This document shows positions 42,413 through 50,769 of a DNA stretch of 64,000 nt, piece after piece (the stretch's first letter is position 1; every line of letters begins with the position of its first letter). This DNA comes from Streptomyces sp. Tue6028. GTDB lineage: Bacteria; Actinomycetota; Actinomycetes; Streptomycetales; Streptomycetaceae. The stretch lies in contig NZ_MLCE01000005.1 of assembly GCF_002300165.1 (NCBI RefSeq), forward strand, positions 124,001-188,000, written 5' to 3'. The notes under the pieces are model-generated. The model made no database searches and had not been told where the DNA came from. It worked only from the letters and a program-made list of their open reading frames with translations. The translations under genes were made by a program, and so were the position numbers.

Positions 42413-43315
42413 TCACTTGACGGCCTCCCCCGCTCCGCGCAGCGCTCGGACCGCCGCCCTGATCGACGGCCGGCGGTCGGCGTCGGCCCGCCACACGACG
42501 TACACGTGCCGGCGTACGCGCCGCCGCACGGGCACCGTGACCACGCCCTCGGGCATCGGGTGCCGCCCGAGCAGCGGCGCCACACAGACGCCGAGCCCCG
42601 CGGCGACCATGGCCAGTTGCGTGTGCGTCTCGGCCGCACGATGGCCGATGTGCGGCTCGACGCCCTTGGAGCGGAGCGTGAACATCAGCCACTCGTGGCA
42701 GAACTCGCCTTCGTTCCACGTGATCCACTCGTCCTCGGCGAAGTCGGCGAGGTCCACCTCCGCGCGGTCCGCGAGCCGGTGCCCGAGCGGCATCGCCACG
42801 TCGGCGGGGTCGTCCAGGATCGACGCCTTGACGAGGCCGTCCGGCAGCGGCATCGGCTTGTTGTACCAGTCGAGCACGACGGCCAGATCGAGGTCGCCGC
42901 GGATCACTCCGGCCACCCCGGCCTCCGGCTCCAGCTCGCAGGAGCGCACCCGGAGCCCCGGGTGGTCCGCGCGGAGCGTGGCGAGCGCGGCGGGGAACAG
43001 CCCGCGTGCGGCGGTGGGGAACGCCGAGAGCCGCAGCTCGCCCACGACCTGACCGCGCTGCGCCTCCAGGTCCGACTGCGCCAGCTCCACCTGGGACAGG
43101 ATGCGGGCGGCGTGGTCGGCGAGCAGCCGGCCGGCGTCGGTGAGGCGGATTCCGCGGCCGTTCTTCGCGAGCAGTTGCTGCCCCACCTCGCGCTCCAGCT
43201 TCGACATCTGCTGGGAGACGGCCGACGTCGTGACGTGCAGCCCCTCGGCCGCTCCGCTCACCGAGCCGTGCCGGGCGAGGGCGTCGAGGGTGCGAAGGCG
43301 CTCCAGGTTCAACAT
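42413..43315 (-). CDS. LysR family transcriptional regulator
   Basis: A 300-residue LysR-type regulator. The N-terminal winged helix includes HGSVSGAAEGLHVTTSAVSQ; the C-terminal effector-binding domain includes FPTAARGLFPAALATLRADH and AAETHTQLAMVAAGLGVCVA. It probably activates the divergent EamA exporter gene in response to a ligand. ATG at 43315 is 7 nt after TAGTAT (complement 43323-43328), leaderless-like. The intergenic region has a LysR-type palindrome. Confidence 0.92.
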   Translation of the reverse strand: MLNLERLRTLDALARHGSVSGAAEGLHVTTSAVSQQMSKLEREVGQQLLAKNGRGIRLTDAGRLLADHAARILSQVELAQSDLEAQRGQVVGELRLSAFPTAARGLFPAALATLRADHPGLRVRSCELEPEAGVAGVIRGDLDLAVVLDWYNKPMPLPDGLVKASILDDPADVAMPLGHRLADRAEVDLADFAEDEWITWNEGEFCHEWLMFTLRSKGVEPHIGHRAAETHTQLAMVAAGLGVCVAPLLGRHPMPEGVVTVPVRRRVRRHVYVVWRADADRRPSIRAAVRALRGAGEAVK

Positions 43316-43322
43316 GTAAGCA

Positions 43323-43352
43323 ATACTACGAGATACCGCTCCGAAAATCTCG
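43323..43352. promoter_or_regulatory. LysR-EamA divergent promoter with inverted repeat
   Basis: CGAGAT (43329-43334) and ATCTCG (43347-43352) form an inverted repeat with a 12-nt spacer, close to the lysR -10 (ATACTA, 43323-43328). This is a plausible LysR recognition site. Confidence 0.55.
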
Positions 43353-43390
43353 CTTGTGCTAAGAGATCGTCATACCCCATGGTGGTGTGC

Positions 43391-44326
43391 ATGAGCACCG
43401 TCACCAGCGCCCGCGCCCTCTCCCCCGCCGCGGCCGGGCCCCGTCGCCGCGCCGCCCTCGACTGGCGGGTGCGCTTCGGCGTTCTCGCCCTGATCTGGGG
43501 CTTCAGCTTCCTGTTGATCAAAGTGGGCACGGAGGCGTACGCGCCGTTCCAGGTCACCTTCGGGCGGCTGCTGTTCGGCACGGCGGTGCTCGCCGCGGCG
43601 ATGGCGGTGAAGCGTGAGCGGCTGCCGCGCGGGGTGCGGACCTGGGGGCACCTGGCGGTCGCGGCCCTCCTGCTGAACGCGCTGCCGTTCTCGCTCTTCG
43701 CCTATGCGGAACTGACCGTCCCGTCCACGCTCGCGGGCATCTGCAACGCGACCTCGCCGCTGTGGGGCATGGCCCTGTCGCTGGTCGCCCTCTCGGAGGA
43801 CCGGCCGACGCGGAGCAGGGTGGCCGGGCTCGGCATCGGCTTCATCGGCGTCCTGACGGTCCTCGGCGTCTGGCAGGGCTTCCACGGCCTGGACGCCACG
43901 GGCACGGCGATGGCCCTGCTGGCCTCCCTGAGCTATCCGGTCGGCTGGATCTACGTCCGCCGCACGCTGGCCGGCACCGGCCACTCCCACCTGTCGATGA
44001 CAGGCGCCCAGCTCCTCCTGGCCACCGCCCAACTGGCCGTCGTGACGCCGCTGTTCACCACCCTCCCGAGCCACTTCCCGGTCGTCCCGCTGCTCGCCGT
44101 CGTCGCCCTGGGAGCCCTCGGCACGGGCCTGGCCATGCTCGTCCAGTACGGCATCGTCGCCGAGGTCGGCCCGACGACCGCGCAGATGGTCACCTACTTC
44201 ATCCCGGTGATAGCCACCGCGGCGGGCGTCGCGATCCTCGGCGAATCGCTGTCCTGGTCGACTCCGGTCGGCGCCGTGGTCGTCCTCGCGGGCGCGGCGC
44301 TCACCCAGGCCAAGCCGCGCCCCTGA
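43391..44326 (+). CDS. EamA/DMT exporter
   Basis: A 311-residue protein with about ten membrane segments in two EamA repeats (FGVLALIWGFSFLLIKVGTE, PSTLAGICNATSPLWGMALS and the second repeat PVGWIYVRRTLAGTGHSHL). It exports an unknown metabolite. ATG at 43391 was chosen; an in-frame ATG at 43379 adds four residues. The divergent LysR protein is its likely activator. It is one of four EamA-type exporters in the window, three of which have an adjacent or nearby regulator. Confidence 0.86.
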   Translation: MSTVTSARALSPAAAGPRRRAALDWRVRFGVLALIWGFSFLLIKVGTEAYAPFQVTFGRLLFGTAVLAAAMAVKRERLPRGVRTWGHLAVAALLLNALPFSLFAYAELTVPSTLAGICNATSPLWGMALSLVALSEDRPTRSRVAGLGIGFIGVLTVLGVWQGFHGLDATGTAMALLASLSYPVGWIYVRRTLAGTGHSHLSMTGAQLLLATAQLAVVTPLFTTLPSHFPVVPLLAVVALGALGTGLAMLVQYGIVAEVGPTTAQMVTYFIPVIATAAGVAILGESLSWSTPVGAVVVLAGAALTQAKPRP

Positions 44327-44386
44327 TCGGCCGGCGGGGCCGGCGGCACCGGCCGGGGCGGCGTCGGCGGCCCGGCCGACATCGCG

Positions 44387-45718
44387 TCACACGTAGCGGC
44401 GGGCCGGTGCGGGGCCGACCGCGGACGCGACCGCATCGGCAAGCGGCTCCATGTCGTCCGGAGTCAGCGTCGACACGGTGATCCGGATGCCGGGCGGCGC
44501 GCCCATCCGGAAGCGGGCGCCGGGTGCGACCGCCCAGCCGGCGTGCAGCAGCCGCGCGACCGCCCCGGTCTCGTCCGGCACGGGGATCCACACGTTCATC
44601 CCGCTGCGCCCGTACGCCTCCACGCCGCGTTCCCCGAGGGCGTCGATCAGCGCGTCCCGCCGCCGCCCGTACTCCGCCGCCACGCCCGCCGCGTCCACGG
44701 CGCCGGAGGTCCACAGATGGACGACGGCCTTCTGGAGCAGACGGCTCACCCAGCCCGGCCCGAGCCGCTGGCGCCCGTGCACCCGGTCGACGGTGACGGG
44801 GTCGCCCGTGAGGACCGCGAGGCGCAGGTCCGGGCCGTACGCCTTGGCGACGGAACGGACGAAGGCCCAGCTGTGCGTCACGCCCGCGAGGGGACGAAGC
44901 GGCTGGTCCACGATGCGGTGCCCGTGGTCGTCCTCGATGAGCAGGATCTGCGGATGCTCCTCCAGAACGGCGCGCAAGGCGCGCGCCCGCGCGGCACTCA
45001 CCGCGGCTCCGGTCGGGTTCTGCGCCCGGTCCGTGACGATCAGGGCGCGCGCTCCGGCCTCCAGAGCGCGGCGCACGTCGTCGGGGAGCGGCCCCTCGTC
45101 GTCGACGCCGACGCCGACCGTGCGCAGTCCGAGCGCCGGTGCGAGGTCGAGCAGGCTGCCCCAGCCCGGGTCCTCGACGGCCACGGTGTCCCCGGGCTTG
45201 AGATGGGCCGTCAGCACACGCTCGATGGCGTCGAGCGATCCGGAGGTGACGACGACGGGTCCGCCGGGGACGCCGTCCTCGTCCAGGTCGGCGCGGGCGA
45301 TCCGCTCCAGCTCCGGTTCGACGGCGTCCTCCCCGTACCTCACGGGCTCACGGTCCGTCCGCCCGGCCGCCACGGCGAACGCCTCGGCGAGACCGGGCAG
45401 CAGTGCGGGGTCGGGGTTGCCGTCCGCCACGTCCCGTACGCCGTCCGGCACCTCGACCCGGATGTGCTCACGGCCCGTGGTGGCCGGCTTGGGCCGGACC
45501 CTGCTGCCGCGGCGGCCCGCGGTCTCGATGACCCCGCGTTCGCGCAGCGTCCGATAGGCGGCCGCGACGGTGTTCGGGTTCACTCCGAGCTGTTCCGCCA
45601 ACTCCCGCATCGGCGGCAGCAGTTGACCGGGTTCGAGGTCTCCGGAGCCGACCGCGCTCTCGACGCCGGCGGCAATCTCGGCTGCACGGCGCCCTGTGAT
45701 CCGATACTCTCCTAGCAC
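44387..45718 (-). CDS. MocR-type GntR regulator with aminotransferase-like domain
   Basis: A 443-residue MocR regulator. The N-terminal GntR HTH reads LLPPMRELAEQLGVNPNTVA; the rest is a PLP-binding, fold-type-I aminotransferase domain with NPTG (234-237) and the PLP Lys K292 (SVAKAYGPDLR). Such proteins use PLP as effector to control vitamin B6 or amine genes. GTG at 45718 lies 7 nt after CATAAT with a -35 TTGCGT 17 nt upstream, so it is leaderless. It is divergent from the pyridoxamine-oxidase-like gene, which may be its target. Confidence 0.92.
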   Translation of the reverse strand: MLGEYRITGRRAAEIAAGVESAVGSGDLEPGQLLPPMRELAEQLGVNPNTVAAAYRTLRERGVIETAGRRGSRVRPKPATTGREHIRVEVPDGVRDVADGNPDPALLPGLAEAFAVAAGRTDREPVRYGEDAVEPELERIARADLDEDGVPGGPVVVTSGSLDAIERVLTAHLKPGDTVAVEDPGWGSLLDLAPALGLRTVGVGVDDEGPLPDDVRRALEAGARALIVTDRAQNPTGAAVSAARARALRAVLEEHPQILLIEDDHGHRIVDQPLRPLAGVTHSWAFVRSVAKAYGPDLRLAVLTGDPVTVDRVHGRQRLGPGWVSRLLQKAVVHLWTSGAVDAAGVAAEYGRRRDALIDALGERGVEAYGRSGMNVWIPVPDETGAVARLLHAGWAVAPGARFRMGAPPGIRITVSTLTPDDMEPLADAVASAVGPAPARRYV

Positions 45719-45725
45719 AAAGCAA

Positions 45726-45754
45726 ATTATGCACTAGTGCAATGGAGTACGCAA
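45726..45754. promoter_or_regulatory. MocR promoter and palindrome
   Basis: On the minus strand: -35 TTGCGT (complement 45749-45754), 17 nt, -10 CATAAT (complement 45726-45731). The perfect 12-bp palindrome TGCACTAGTGCA (45730-45741) sits in the spacer, so a protein bound there would block the promoter. Confidence 0.7.
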
Positions 45755-46443
45755 TGTCGGAGACGAGCACCCAGCCAGGGACGCCGCGGGCCACCTCCTA
45801 CACCCCGACCGAACGCACCGTCCCCACCCGCTCCAAGGAACGCGCGGCGTACGACCGCGAGCTCGTGCACGCGATACTCGACGAGGGGTACGTCTGCCAT
45901 CTCGGCTTCGTGCGCGACGGCGCCCCCGTCGTCCTGCCCACGCTCTACGGCCGTGTCGGCGACCGCCTCTATGTGCACGGCTCGACGGGATCGCGCCCGC
46001 TGCGCATGACGGGCCAGGCCGACCCGGGCCTTCCGGTCTGTCTGACGGTCACCCATGTCGACGGGCTGGTCCTGGCCCGCTCGGCCTTCCACCACTCGAT
46101 CAACTACCGCTCGGTGGTGGTGCACGGCATCGCCCACCAGGTGACCGACCCGGACGAGAAGCGTGCGGCTCTGGACGCCCTGGTGGACCACGTCGTCCCC
46201 GGTCGCTCGCTCGACTCGCGCCCCGCCAACGGCAAGGAACTCGCGGCCACCGCGGTGATCCGGCTGGACCTCGACGAGGTGTCCGCGAAGCTGCGCACCG
46301 GCGGCCCGAACGACGAGCCCGAGGACCTCTCGCTCCCCCACTGGACCGGAGTGCTCCCGCTGGCCAAGGGGTTCGACGCCCCGGTACCGGCCGACGACCT
46401 GGCCCCCGGCATCGGCCTTCCGGACTACCTCGCCGCCTTGTGA
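45754..46443 (+). CDS. pyridoxamine 5'-phosphate oxidase-related flavoprotein
   Basis: A 229-residue FMN split-barrel protein (RELVHAILDEGYVCHLGFVR, VVLPTLYGRVGDRLYVHGST, AFHHSINYRSVVVHGIAHQV). It resembles the flavin-nucleotide-binding branch of the PPOX group rather than PdxH itself. ATG at 45754 follows GGAG. The divergent MocR regulator suggests a link with B6 metabolism; its direct substrate is unknown. A strong terminator follows. Confidence 0.83.
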   Translation: MSETSTQPGTPRATSYTPTERTVPTRSKERAAYDRELVHAILDEGYVCHLGFVRDGAPVVLPTLYGRVGDRLYVHGSTGSRPLRMTGQADPGLPVCLTVTHVDGLVLARSAFHHSINYRSVVVHGIAHQVTDPDEKRAALDALVDHVVPGRSLDSRPANGKELAATAVIRLDLDEVSAKLRTGGPNDEPEDLSLPHWTGVLPLAKGFDAPVPADDLAPGIGLPDYLAAL

Positions 46444-46476
46444 GACCGCCGGGGCTCACCACCGCCCAGGGGGTGG

Positions 46477-46515
46477 GGTGACGGGTGACAGCCCGGCGGG
46501 CACGCACCCGTCACC
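46477..46515. terminator. bidirectional terminator
   Basis: GGTGACGGGTG (46477-46487) pairs perfectly with CACCCGTCACC (46505-46515); the 17-nt loop contains a smaller GCCC/GGGC stem. It lies between the PPOX and EamA genes, which converge. Confidence 0.85.
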
Positions 46516-46593
46516 GCGCAGGAGCGCCGGCCCTCGACCGGACGAGGTCCGACGAGCGCCGAACCCTCCTCGGGCGCCCGGCGCCGGGCGCCG

Positions 46594-47733
46594 TCAGGCC
46601 GTCGGCCCACCGTCGACGGCACCGGTGCCGGACGCGGCCGGGGTGGCGTCGGCGGCGGACCCGGCCGTGACCGCCCCGTCGCCGGACCCGGCCGTGACGG
46701 AGTCCGGGCACGCCACGGCATCGGCCGTGGCCTCGTCGGATCCGGCGGCGACCGATCGGTCGTCGGACCGGGCGGCGGCAGGCCCGTCGTCGGGCCTGCG
46801 CCGGCCGGTCGCCGCGGCGCGCGTCTCCGCGACCGCGAGACCGGTGACCGACCCCAGCATCAGCAAGGTGCCCACCAGCGTCGCCGTCGTGAGCCGCTCG
46901 CCGAGCAGTCCGACCGCGAGCACCGCCGCGCTCACCGGCTCCAGCAGCATGATCACGGACACGGTCGCCGAACGGACCACGGCCGCGCCCGCGAAGAACA
47001 GGGCGTAGGCCAGCGCCGTGGGGATGGCCGCGATGTACCCCAGCAGCGCCAGTACGTGCAGCGGCTGGGCGGCGTGCGGGACCAGTCCCTCGGCCAGTCC
47101 GAGCGGCAGCAGGCAGGCCGCGGTGACGGCGAACGTCCACACCGTGGTACCGGCTCCGTCGGCGCGGCCGTCGCGCCCCCACCACCGGGTGAGCAGCGTC
47201 ATCACGGAGTACCCGGCCGCGGACAGCACCGCCAGCGCGACACCCCAGGGGCGCACCGTCGCGCCCCCGCCGCCCAGCACCAGCACCCCGAGCCCGGTGA
47301 GCGCCCCGACGACGGCGGCGATCCCGCCGCGTCCGAGCCGCTCCCCCATGGTCAGGCGCGCGCCGAGCGCGATGAGCACCGGACCGGCCCCCAGGGTGAC
47401 GACGGTCGCCACGGCGAGGCCGGTCGCCTCGACCGCGGCGAAGTAGGCGGTCTGGAAGACGGCGAGCCCCAGGCCGGTGGTCCCGATGCGCAGGGCCTTG
47501 CTGCGCAGCGGCTCCCGCACGGCGGGCCGGACCCGCCGACGCGACCGCACGCGCGCGGCGAGCAGCAGTACGAGCCCGCCCGCGCAGCGCCAGAAGGAGA
47601 GGGCGATCGGCCCCATGTCACTGGCCCGGTAGACCAGTGACGCGGCCGCGCCCGCGGTGCCCCAGGCGGCACCGGCGACGATCAGATAGAGGAGGCCTCG
47701 CCCGATGGGCAGGCCGGAAGCAGTGTGCGACAC
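46594..47733 (-). CDS. EamA/DMT exporter with long C-terminal tail
   Basis: A 379-residue protein. Ten membrane segments in the first 300 residues ([32 protein letters not shown]-type second segment; [20 protein letters not shown]). The last 75 residues are a hydrophilic, Ala/Gly/Asp-rich, low-complexity tail ([16 protein letters not shown]-like) without known domain, possibly intrinsically disordered. GTG at 47733 follows GGAGAGAA. It lies next to another EamA gene on the same strand, but with a repeat-rich 343-nt gap. Substrate unknown. Confidence 0.82.
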   Translation of the reverse strand: MSHTASGLPIGRGLLYLIVAGAAWGTAGAAASLVYRASDMGPIALSFWRCAGGLVLLLAARVRSRRRVRPAVREPLRSKALRIGTTGLGLAVFQTAYFAAVEATGLAVATVVTLGAGPVLIALGARLTMGERLGRGGIAAVVGALTGLGVLVLGGGGATVRPWGVALAVLSAAGYSVMTLLTRWWGRDGRADGAGTTVWTFAVTAACLLPLGLAEGLVPHAAQPLHVLALLGYIAAIPTALAYALFFAGAAVVRSATVSVIMLLEPVSAAVLAVGLLGERLTTATLVGTLLMLGSVTGLAVAETRAAATGRRRPDDGPAAARSDDRSVAAGSDEATADAVACPDSVTAGSGDGAVTAGSAADATPAASGTGAVDGGPTA

Positions 47734-48076
47734 GTGTTCTCTCCGCAGATTCACAGAAGTTCGGGAAGGGACCACGTCGCAGCCGGCGCACGGGACACCG
47801 GGCACGGGCGCGCGTCACGGAGCACAGGGCTCGAGGACGCGCGACACGGCGCACGGGACACGGGGCACGGGGCACAGGGCTCATCACGAAACTCGGGACA
47901 CGAGACTCAGTGGAGGGCTCGGGACGCGAGGCTCGGAGCACCGGCTACGAAAGGTCCTCGGACTTCTTCCGCGGGCAGCACCGTCCCGCCCAGCACGTGG
48001 CCGGGCGTGGATCCGGAAGGGCCCGCCTCAGGCGGCCGGGGGCGGGAGAACGAGCGTCAAAGGCATGACCTGCACT
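47734..48076. repeat. repeat-rich gap between two EamA genes
   Basis: The 343-nt gap has no supported gene. From 47820 to 47945 it is made of short degenerate repeats of the type GGGACACGGGGCAC and GGGACACGAGACTC (7-mer and 14-mer variants of GGGCACG), giving a low-complexity stretch. It is probably non-coding and prone to length change. Confidence 0.6.
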
Positions 48077-49081
48077 TTAGGCGACCATTCCCGGAGTGGA
48101 CAACTCCCTCTCGGCGTCGCTCCCGCCACTGGCGACCGGCCCGTCCGAGGGCTTCGCGGGCGCCGACGACTGCGCGATGAACGCACCCAGCAGCACCACC
48201 GCACCGCCGACGATCTGCGGCGCCGAGAGGTGCTCCCCCAGCAGGACCCAGGCCAGGACGGTCGCGATCACCGCTTCGAGGCAGGCGACGACGCCCGCGA
48301 CCTGCGGGGAGAGCCTGCGCACGGAGAGCACTCCGGTGACGTACGCGACGACGGTCGCGATCAGCACGATCCAGCCGAGGAGCAGCGCGGCGAGCACGGA
48401 GGTCCCGTTCATGTCGGCGCTGCCGCCGAGCACGGACCAGTCCATGGTCCACGGACGCGCGACGGCGGTCAGTACGAGGGTGCCGACGAGGAGCCCGTAG
48501 GCGATCACGCCGAGCGGGTCCGGTGCCTCGTCCCCGGCGTCGCTGCCCTGGTCGGACAGGACGAAGTAGCCGACCTGGCAGCAGGCTGCCCCCAGTGCGA
48601 GCAGCAGCCCGAAGGCGTCGAAGCTCAGCCCCGACCAGACCTCGACCACGCAGGCGAGTCCGCCGACGGCGAGCACCACTCCGAGGGCCGCGGCCCGTGT
48701 CACGGGGCGACGCTGCACGAAGCGGACCCAGCCGAGCACGAGCGCGGGCGCCAGGTACTCGACGAGCAGTGCGACGCCGACCGGGATGCGGGAGATCGCC
48801 GCGAAGTAGCAGGCCTGCACACCGGCCACGCCGAGCAGCCCGAAGCCGGCGAGCAGCGCCGGGCGGCTCCGCAGGAGCGACCGGTGGCGCACCGCCACCG
48901 GCAGCATCACCAGTGCGGCGCCCGCGACCCGCAGCCACACCACATGGAGCGGGTCGAGACCCGCTTCGATCAGCGGCTTGGCCGCGACACCCGATCCGCC
49001 GAAGGCGACCGCCGACACGAGCGCGAGGCCGAGGCCGACGCTCTTCACACGGTTGCCCTGACTGCCCTGAGACGTATGCAC
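48077..49081 (-). CDS. EamA/DMT exporter
   Basis: A 334-residue protein with two EamA repeats (GLGLALVSAVAFGGSGVAAK, GLDPLHVVWLRVAGAALVM, RRPVTRAAALGVVLAVGGLA, and SPQVAGVVACLEAVIATVLA). GTG at 49081 is 6 nt after CATCAT with GTGACG 17 nt further upstream, so it is probably leaderless; GTG at 49048, preceded by AGGG, is the alternative. It may be an amino-acid or sugar exporter. The downstream gene (46594) is another EamA protein, separated by repeats. Confidence 0.82.
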   Translation of the reverse strand: MHTSQGSQGNRVKSVGLGLALVSAVAFGGSGVAAKPLIEAGLDPLHVVWLRVAGAALVMLPVAVRHRSLLRSRPALLAGFGLLGVAGVQACYFAAISRIPVGVALLVEYLAPALVLGWVRFVQRRPVTRAAALGVVLAVGGLACVVEVWSGLSFDAFGLLLALGAACCQVGYFVLSDQGSDAGDEAPDPLGVIAYGLLVGTLVLTAVARPWTMDWSVLGGSADMNGTSVLAALLLGWIVLIATVVAYVTGVLSVRRLSPQVAGVVACLEAVIATVLAWVLLGEHLSAPQIVGGAVVLLGAFIAQSSAPAKPSDGPVASGGSDAERELSTPGMVA

Positions 49082-49230
49082 CGCCACATGATGACAGGCG
49101 ATGACATGAGCGTCACCCCCGTTGACACCTGTCTCAACGGCTGGACTCCGGCCTGGTCCGCGGGAGGCCACGGGCACCAGCCCGACGGCTGCCGCGGACG
49201 CGAGGTCGACCCACAGCCGACCGCTCCGGT

Positions 49231-49779
49231 TCAGCGCCCGCCGTCGACCCGGCCCACCTGTCCCCTGCAGCCGGCCTCGACGCGCTCCAGCAGTGCGGGG
49301 GTGTCGACGCCCGCGCGTCCGAGGACCTCGACGGCCCGCGACTGAGGGTCGGCGACGAGCGTCGCGAGCAGGTCGAGACCGCGGGCCTGTTCGTCGCCGC
49401 GCAGCACGGCACGCTCGTATGCCAGTTCCATGGCCCCGGCCGCCACCGGGGACCAGCCCGCCTCGGTGACGACCGGTACGGCGCCGGAGTCCTCGACGGA
49501 ACTCTGCCAGCGCAGCCCGTAGCCGATGCTGCGCTGCACCAGGTAGCCGAGGAGCCGGGCGACCTGACCGGCGCCGTCGAAGGCGGCGCGCACCTCGGGA
49601 TCGGACTCCAGCAGCGAGTGCAGCAGATGCGCGGTGTCGATCTGCCGGTCCCCGTCCCGCAGCGCCCGCCTGCGCGCACCCGAGACCACCGAGGCCAGCT
49701 CGGCACTGAGCCCGGCATCGAGTTCTGTTCGGTTCGCGCCGCTCTCGGCGGCGGACTGCTGGGGAATTCGGGATGGCAC
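49231..49779 (-). CDS. Clp amino-terminal domain protein
   Basis: A 182-residue protein with two Clp-N-type repeats: ASVVSGARRRALRDGDRQIDTAHLLHSLLE and MELAYERAVLRGDEQARGLDLLATLVADP. It has no AAA+ module, so it is not a complete chaperone; it may bind adaptors or substrates. GTG at 49779 follows GGGGTAGGGG. A 22-residue frame with an excellent Shine-Dalgarno ends 14 nt upstream. Function unknown. Confidence 0.8.
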   Translation of the reverse strand: MPSRIPQQSAAESGANRTELDAGLSAELASVVSGARRRALRDGDRQIDTAHLLHSLLESDPEVRAAFDGAGQVARLLGYLVQRSIGYGLRWQSSVEDSGAVPVVTEAGWSPVAAGAMELAYERAVLRGDEQARGLDLLATLVADPQSRAVEVLGRAGVDTPALLERVEAGCRGQVGRVDGGR

Positions 49780-49792
49780 AACCCCTACCCCA

Positions 49793-49861
49793 TCAGCCTC
49801 CCGAGGCCGGGACATCCTCGGCGGGCAGCATCTTCGCGTCCGACACAGGTTGGGCATCCAT
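49793..49861 (-). CDS. possible 22-residue leader peptide upstream of the Clp-N gene
   Basis: An open frame starts at ATG 49861 (MDAQPVSDAKMLPAED) and ends at TGA 49793. It has a strong Shine-Dalgarno (AAGGAGG) about 11 nt upstream, better than that of the Clp-N gene itself, and the next gene starts 14 nt after its stop. It could be a leader or small protein, or a remnant of a longer start. It is too short for codon statistics. Confidence 0.45.
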   Translation of the reverse strand: MDAQPVSDAKMLPAEDVPASGG

Positions 49862-49914
49862 GGGGATGTTCTCCTCCTTGCGGATGACTTCGGGCCGATT
49901 TCCCCCTGGGGCGC

Positions 49915-49987
49915 GCGCCGCCTTGCGCTGCACCCCACCCGCGGCCGCGCCGCCTTGCGTTGCACCCCACCCGCGGCCGCGCCGCCT
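49915..49987. repeat. 32-bp tandem repeat
   Basis: Two perfect-length 32-bp units (49915-49946 and 49947-49978), differing at one position, plus the start of a third; core CGCCGCCTTGCG. It lies upstream of the small frame and Clp-N gene. Confidence 0.85.
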
Positions 49988-50056
49988 CGGCGCTCGCCCG
50001 AAGCACGGCGAGCGAGGCCGGCCCTGCCCGAGGGGGGCGGACCACCCTCCACAATT

Positions 50057-50103
50057 TCTGACAGTTCATCAGTATTGAATGTTCCGGGGCCTGCGGCTAC
50101 GTT
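50057..50103 (+). promoter_or_regulatory. promoter and operator-like element of the CoxG-like gene
   Basis: TTGAAT (50075-50080), 17 nt, TACGTT (50098-50103) form a good promoter. Just upstream, TCTGACAGTTCATCAG (50057-50072) resembles the TCTGAC-N5-GTCAGA palindrome at 41650. Confidence 0.6.
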
Positions 50104-50156
50104 CCGCGACACCGTAGCTGCGCCGGGCGCAGCGCCCGACACGAAGGGGTGGTCGC

Positions 50157-50585
50157 ATGGCCGAAGTCAGCGCGGAAGCACGCATCGAGGCGCCCGCCGA
50201 GAAGATCTGGGCCCAGCTCACGGACTGGCCCGCGTACGGCGAGTGGAACGCGACCCACACGAGCTTCCCCAAGGGCGGACCCGAGACCCTCGAAGTGGGC
50301 GGCACCTTCGAGGAGAACATGAAACTCATGGGCTTCCCCGCCGAGGTCACCTGGACCATCGACGCACTGGAGCCGGGGCACCTCCTGGCGATCCGCGGCA
50401 AGGGCCCGATGGCCGTGAACGTCGCGACGCGCTACACGCTCACCCCCGACGGCGGGGCGACGACGGTACGGATCGACGGGGAGTTCACCGGCGCCGCGGT
50501 CTCGCTCATGGCGGGCAAGCTCAAGGACTCGGCGACGGCCGCGCTGAACGAGTCGCTGCGCAAGCTCGGCGGCCTGGTCGCCTGA
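50157..50585 (+). CDS. SRPBCC (CoxG-like) protein
   Basis: A 142-residue SRPBCC protein of the CoxG/polyketide-cyclase-like subgroup: VSAEARIEAPAEKIWAQLTD, GEWNATHTSFPKGGPETLEV and EPGHLLAIRGKGPMAVNVAT. It binds a hydrophobic ligand or substrate and has no catalytic signature of its own. ATG at 50157 follows GAAGGGGTGG. A tandem repeat and a strong hairpin lie between it and the convergent PadR gene. Confidence 0.85.
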   Translation: MAEVSAEARIEAPAEKIWAQLTDWPAYGEWNATHTSFPKGGPETLEVGGTFEENMKLMGFPAEVTWTIDALEPGHLLAIRGKGPMAVNVATRYTLTPDGGATTVRIDGEFTGAAVSLMAGKLKDSATAALNESLRKLGGLVA

Positions 50586-50636
50586 GCCCCCGGGCGGCCC
50601 GGCTCGCTCGGACACGGCACACGACGACAGGCCCCC

Positions 50637-50730
50637 GCGAATTCGCGCCCCAGGCGCGGGCAGACGCGGACGGCGCCCCGCGGAATTCGCGCCCCCGGGC
50701 CCGGGCAGACACGGACGGCGCCCCGCGGAA
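50637..50730. repeat. 44-45-bp tandem repeat feeding into a terminator arm
   Basis: Two units of 44-45 bp (starting 50637 and 50681) are followed by a third partial unit at 50726 that runs into the hairpin. Each unit contains GACGGCGCCCCGCGGAA, the 5' arm of the terminator at 50711. Confidence 0.82.
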
Positions 50731-50754
50731 TCGCTTCCGCGGGGCGCCGTCCGT
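50711..50754. terminator. strong bidirectional terminator
   Basis: A perfect 20-bp stem (50711-50730 with 50735-50754) and the 4-nt loop TCGC, between the convergent SRPBCC and PadR genes. Its 5' arm is repeated in the upstream 44-45-bp units, so alternative pairings are possible. Confidence 0.9.
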
Positions 50755-50769
50755 CGTCACAGCGTGCCG

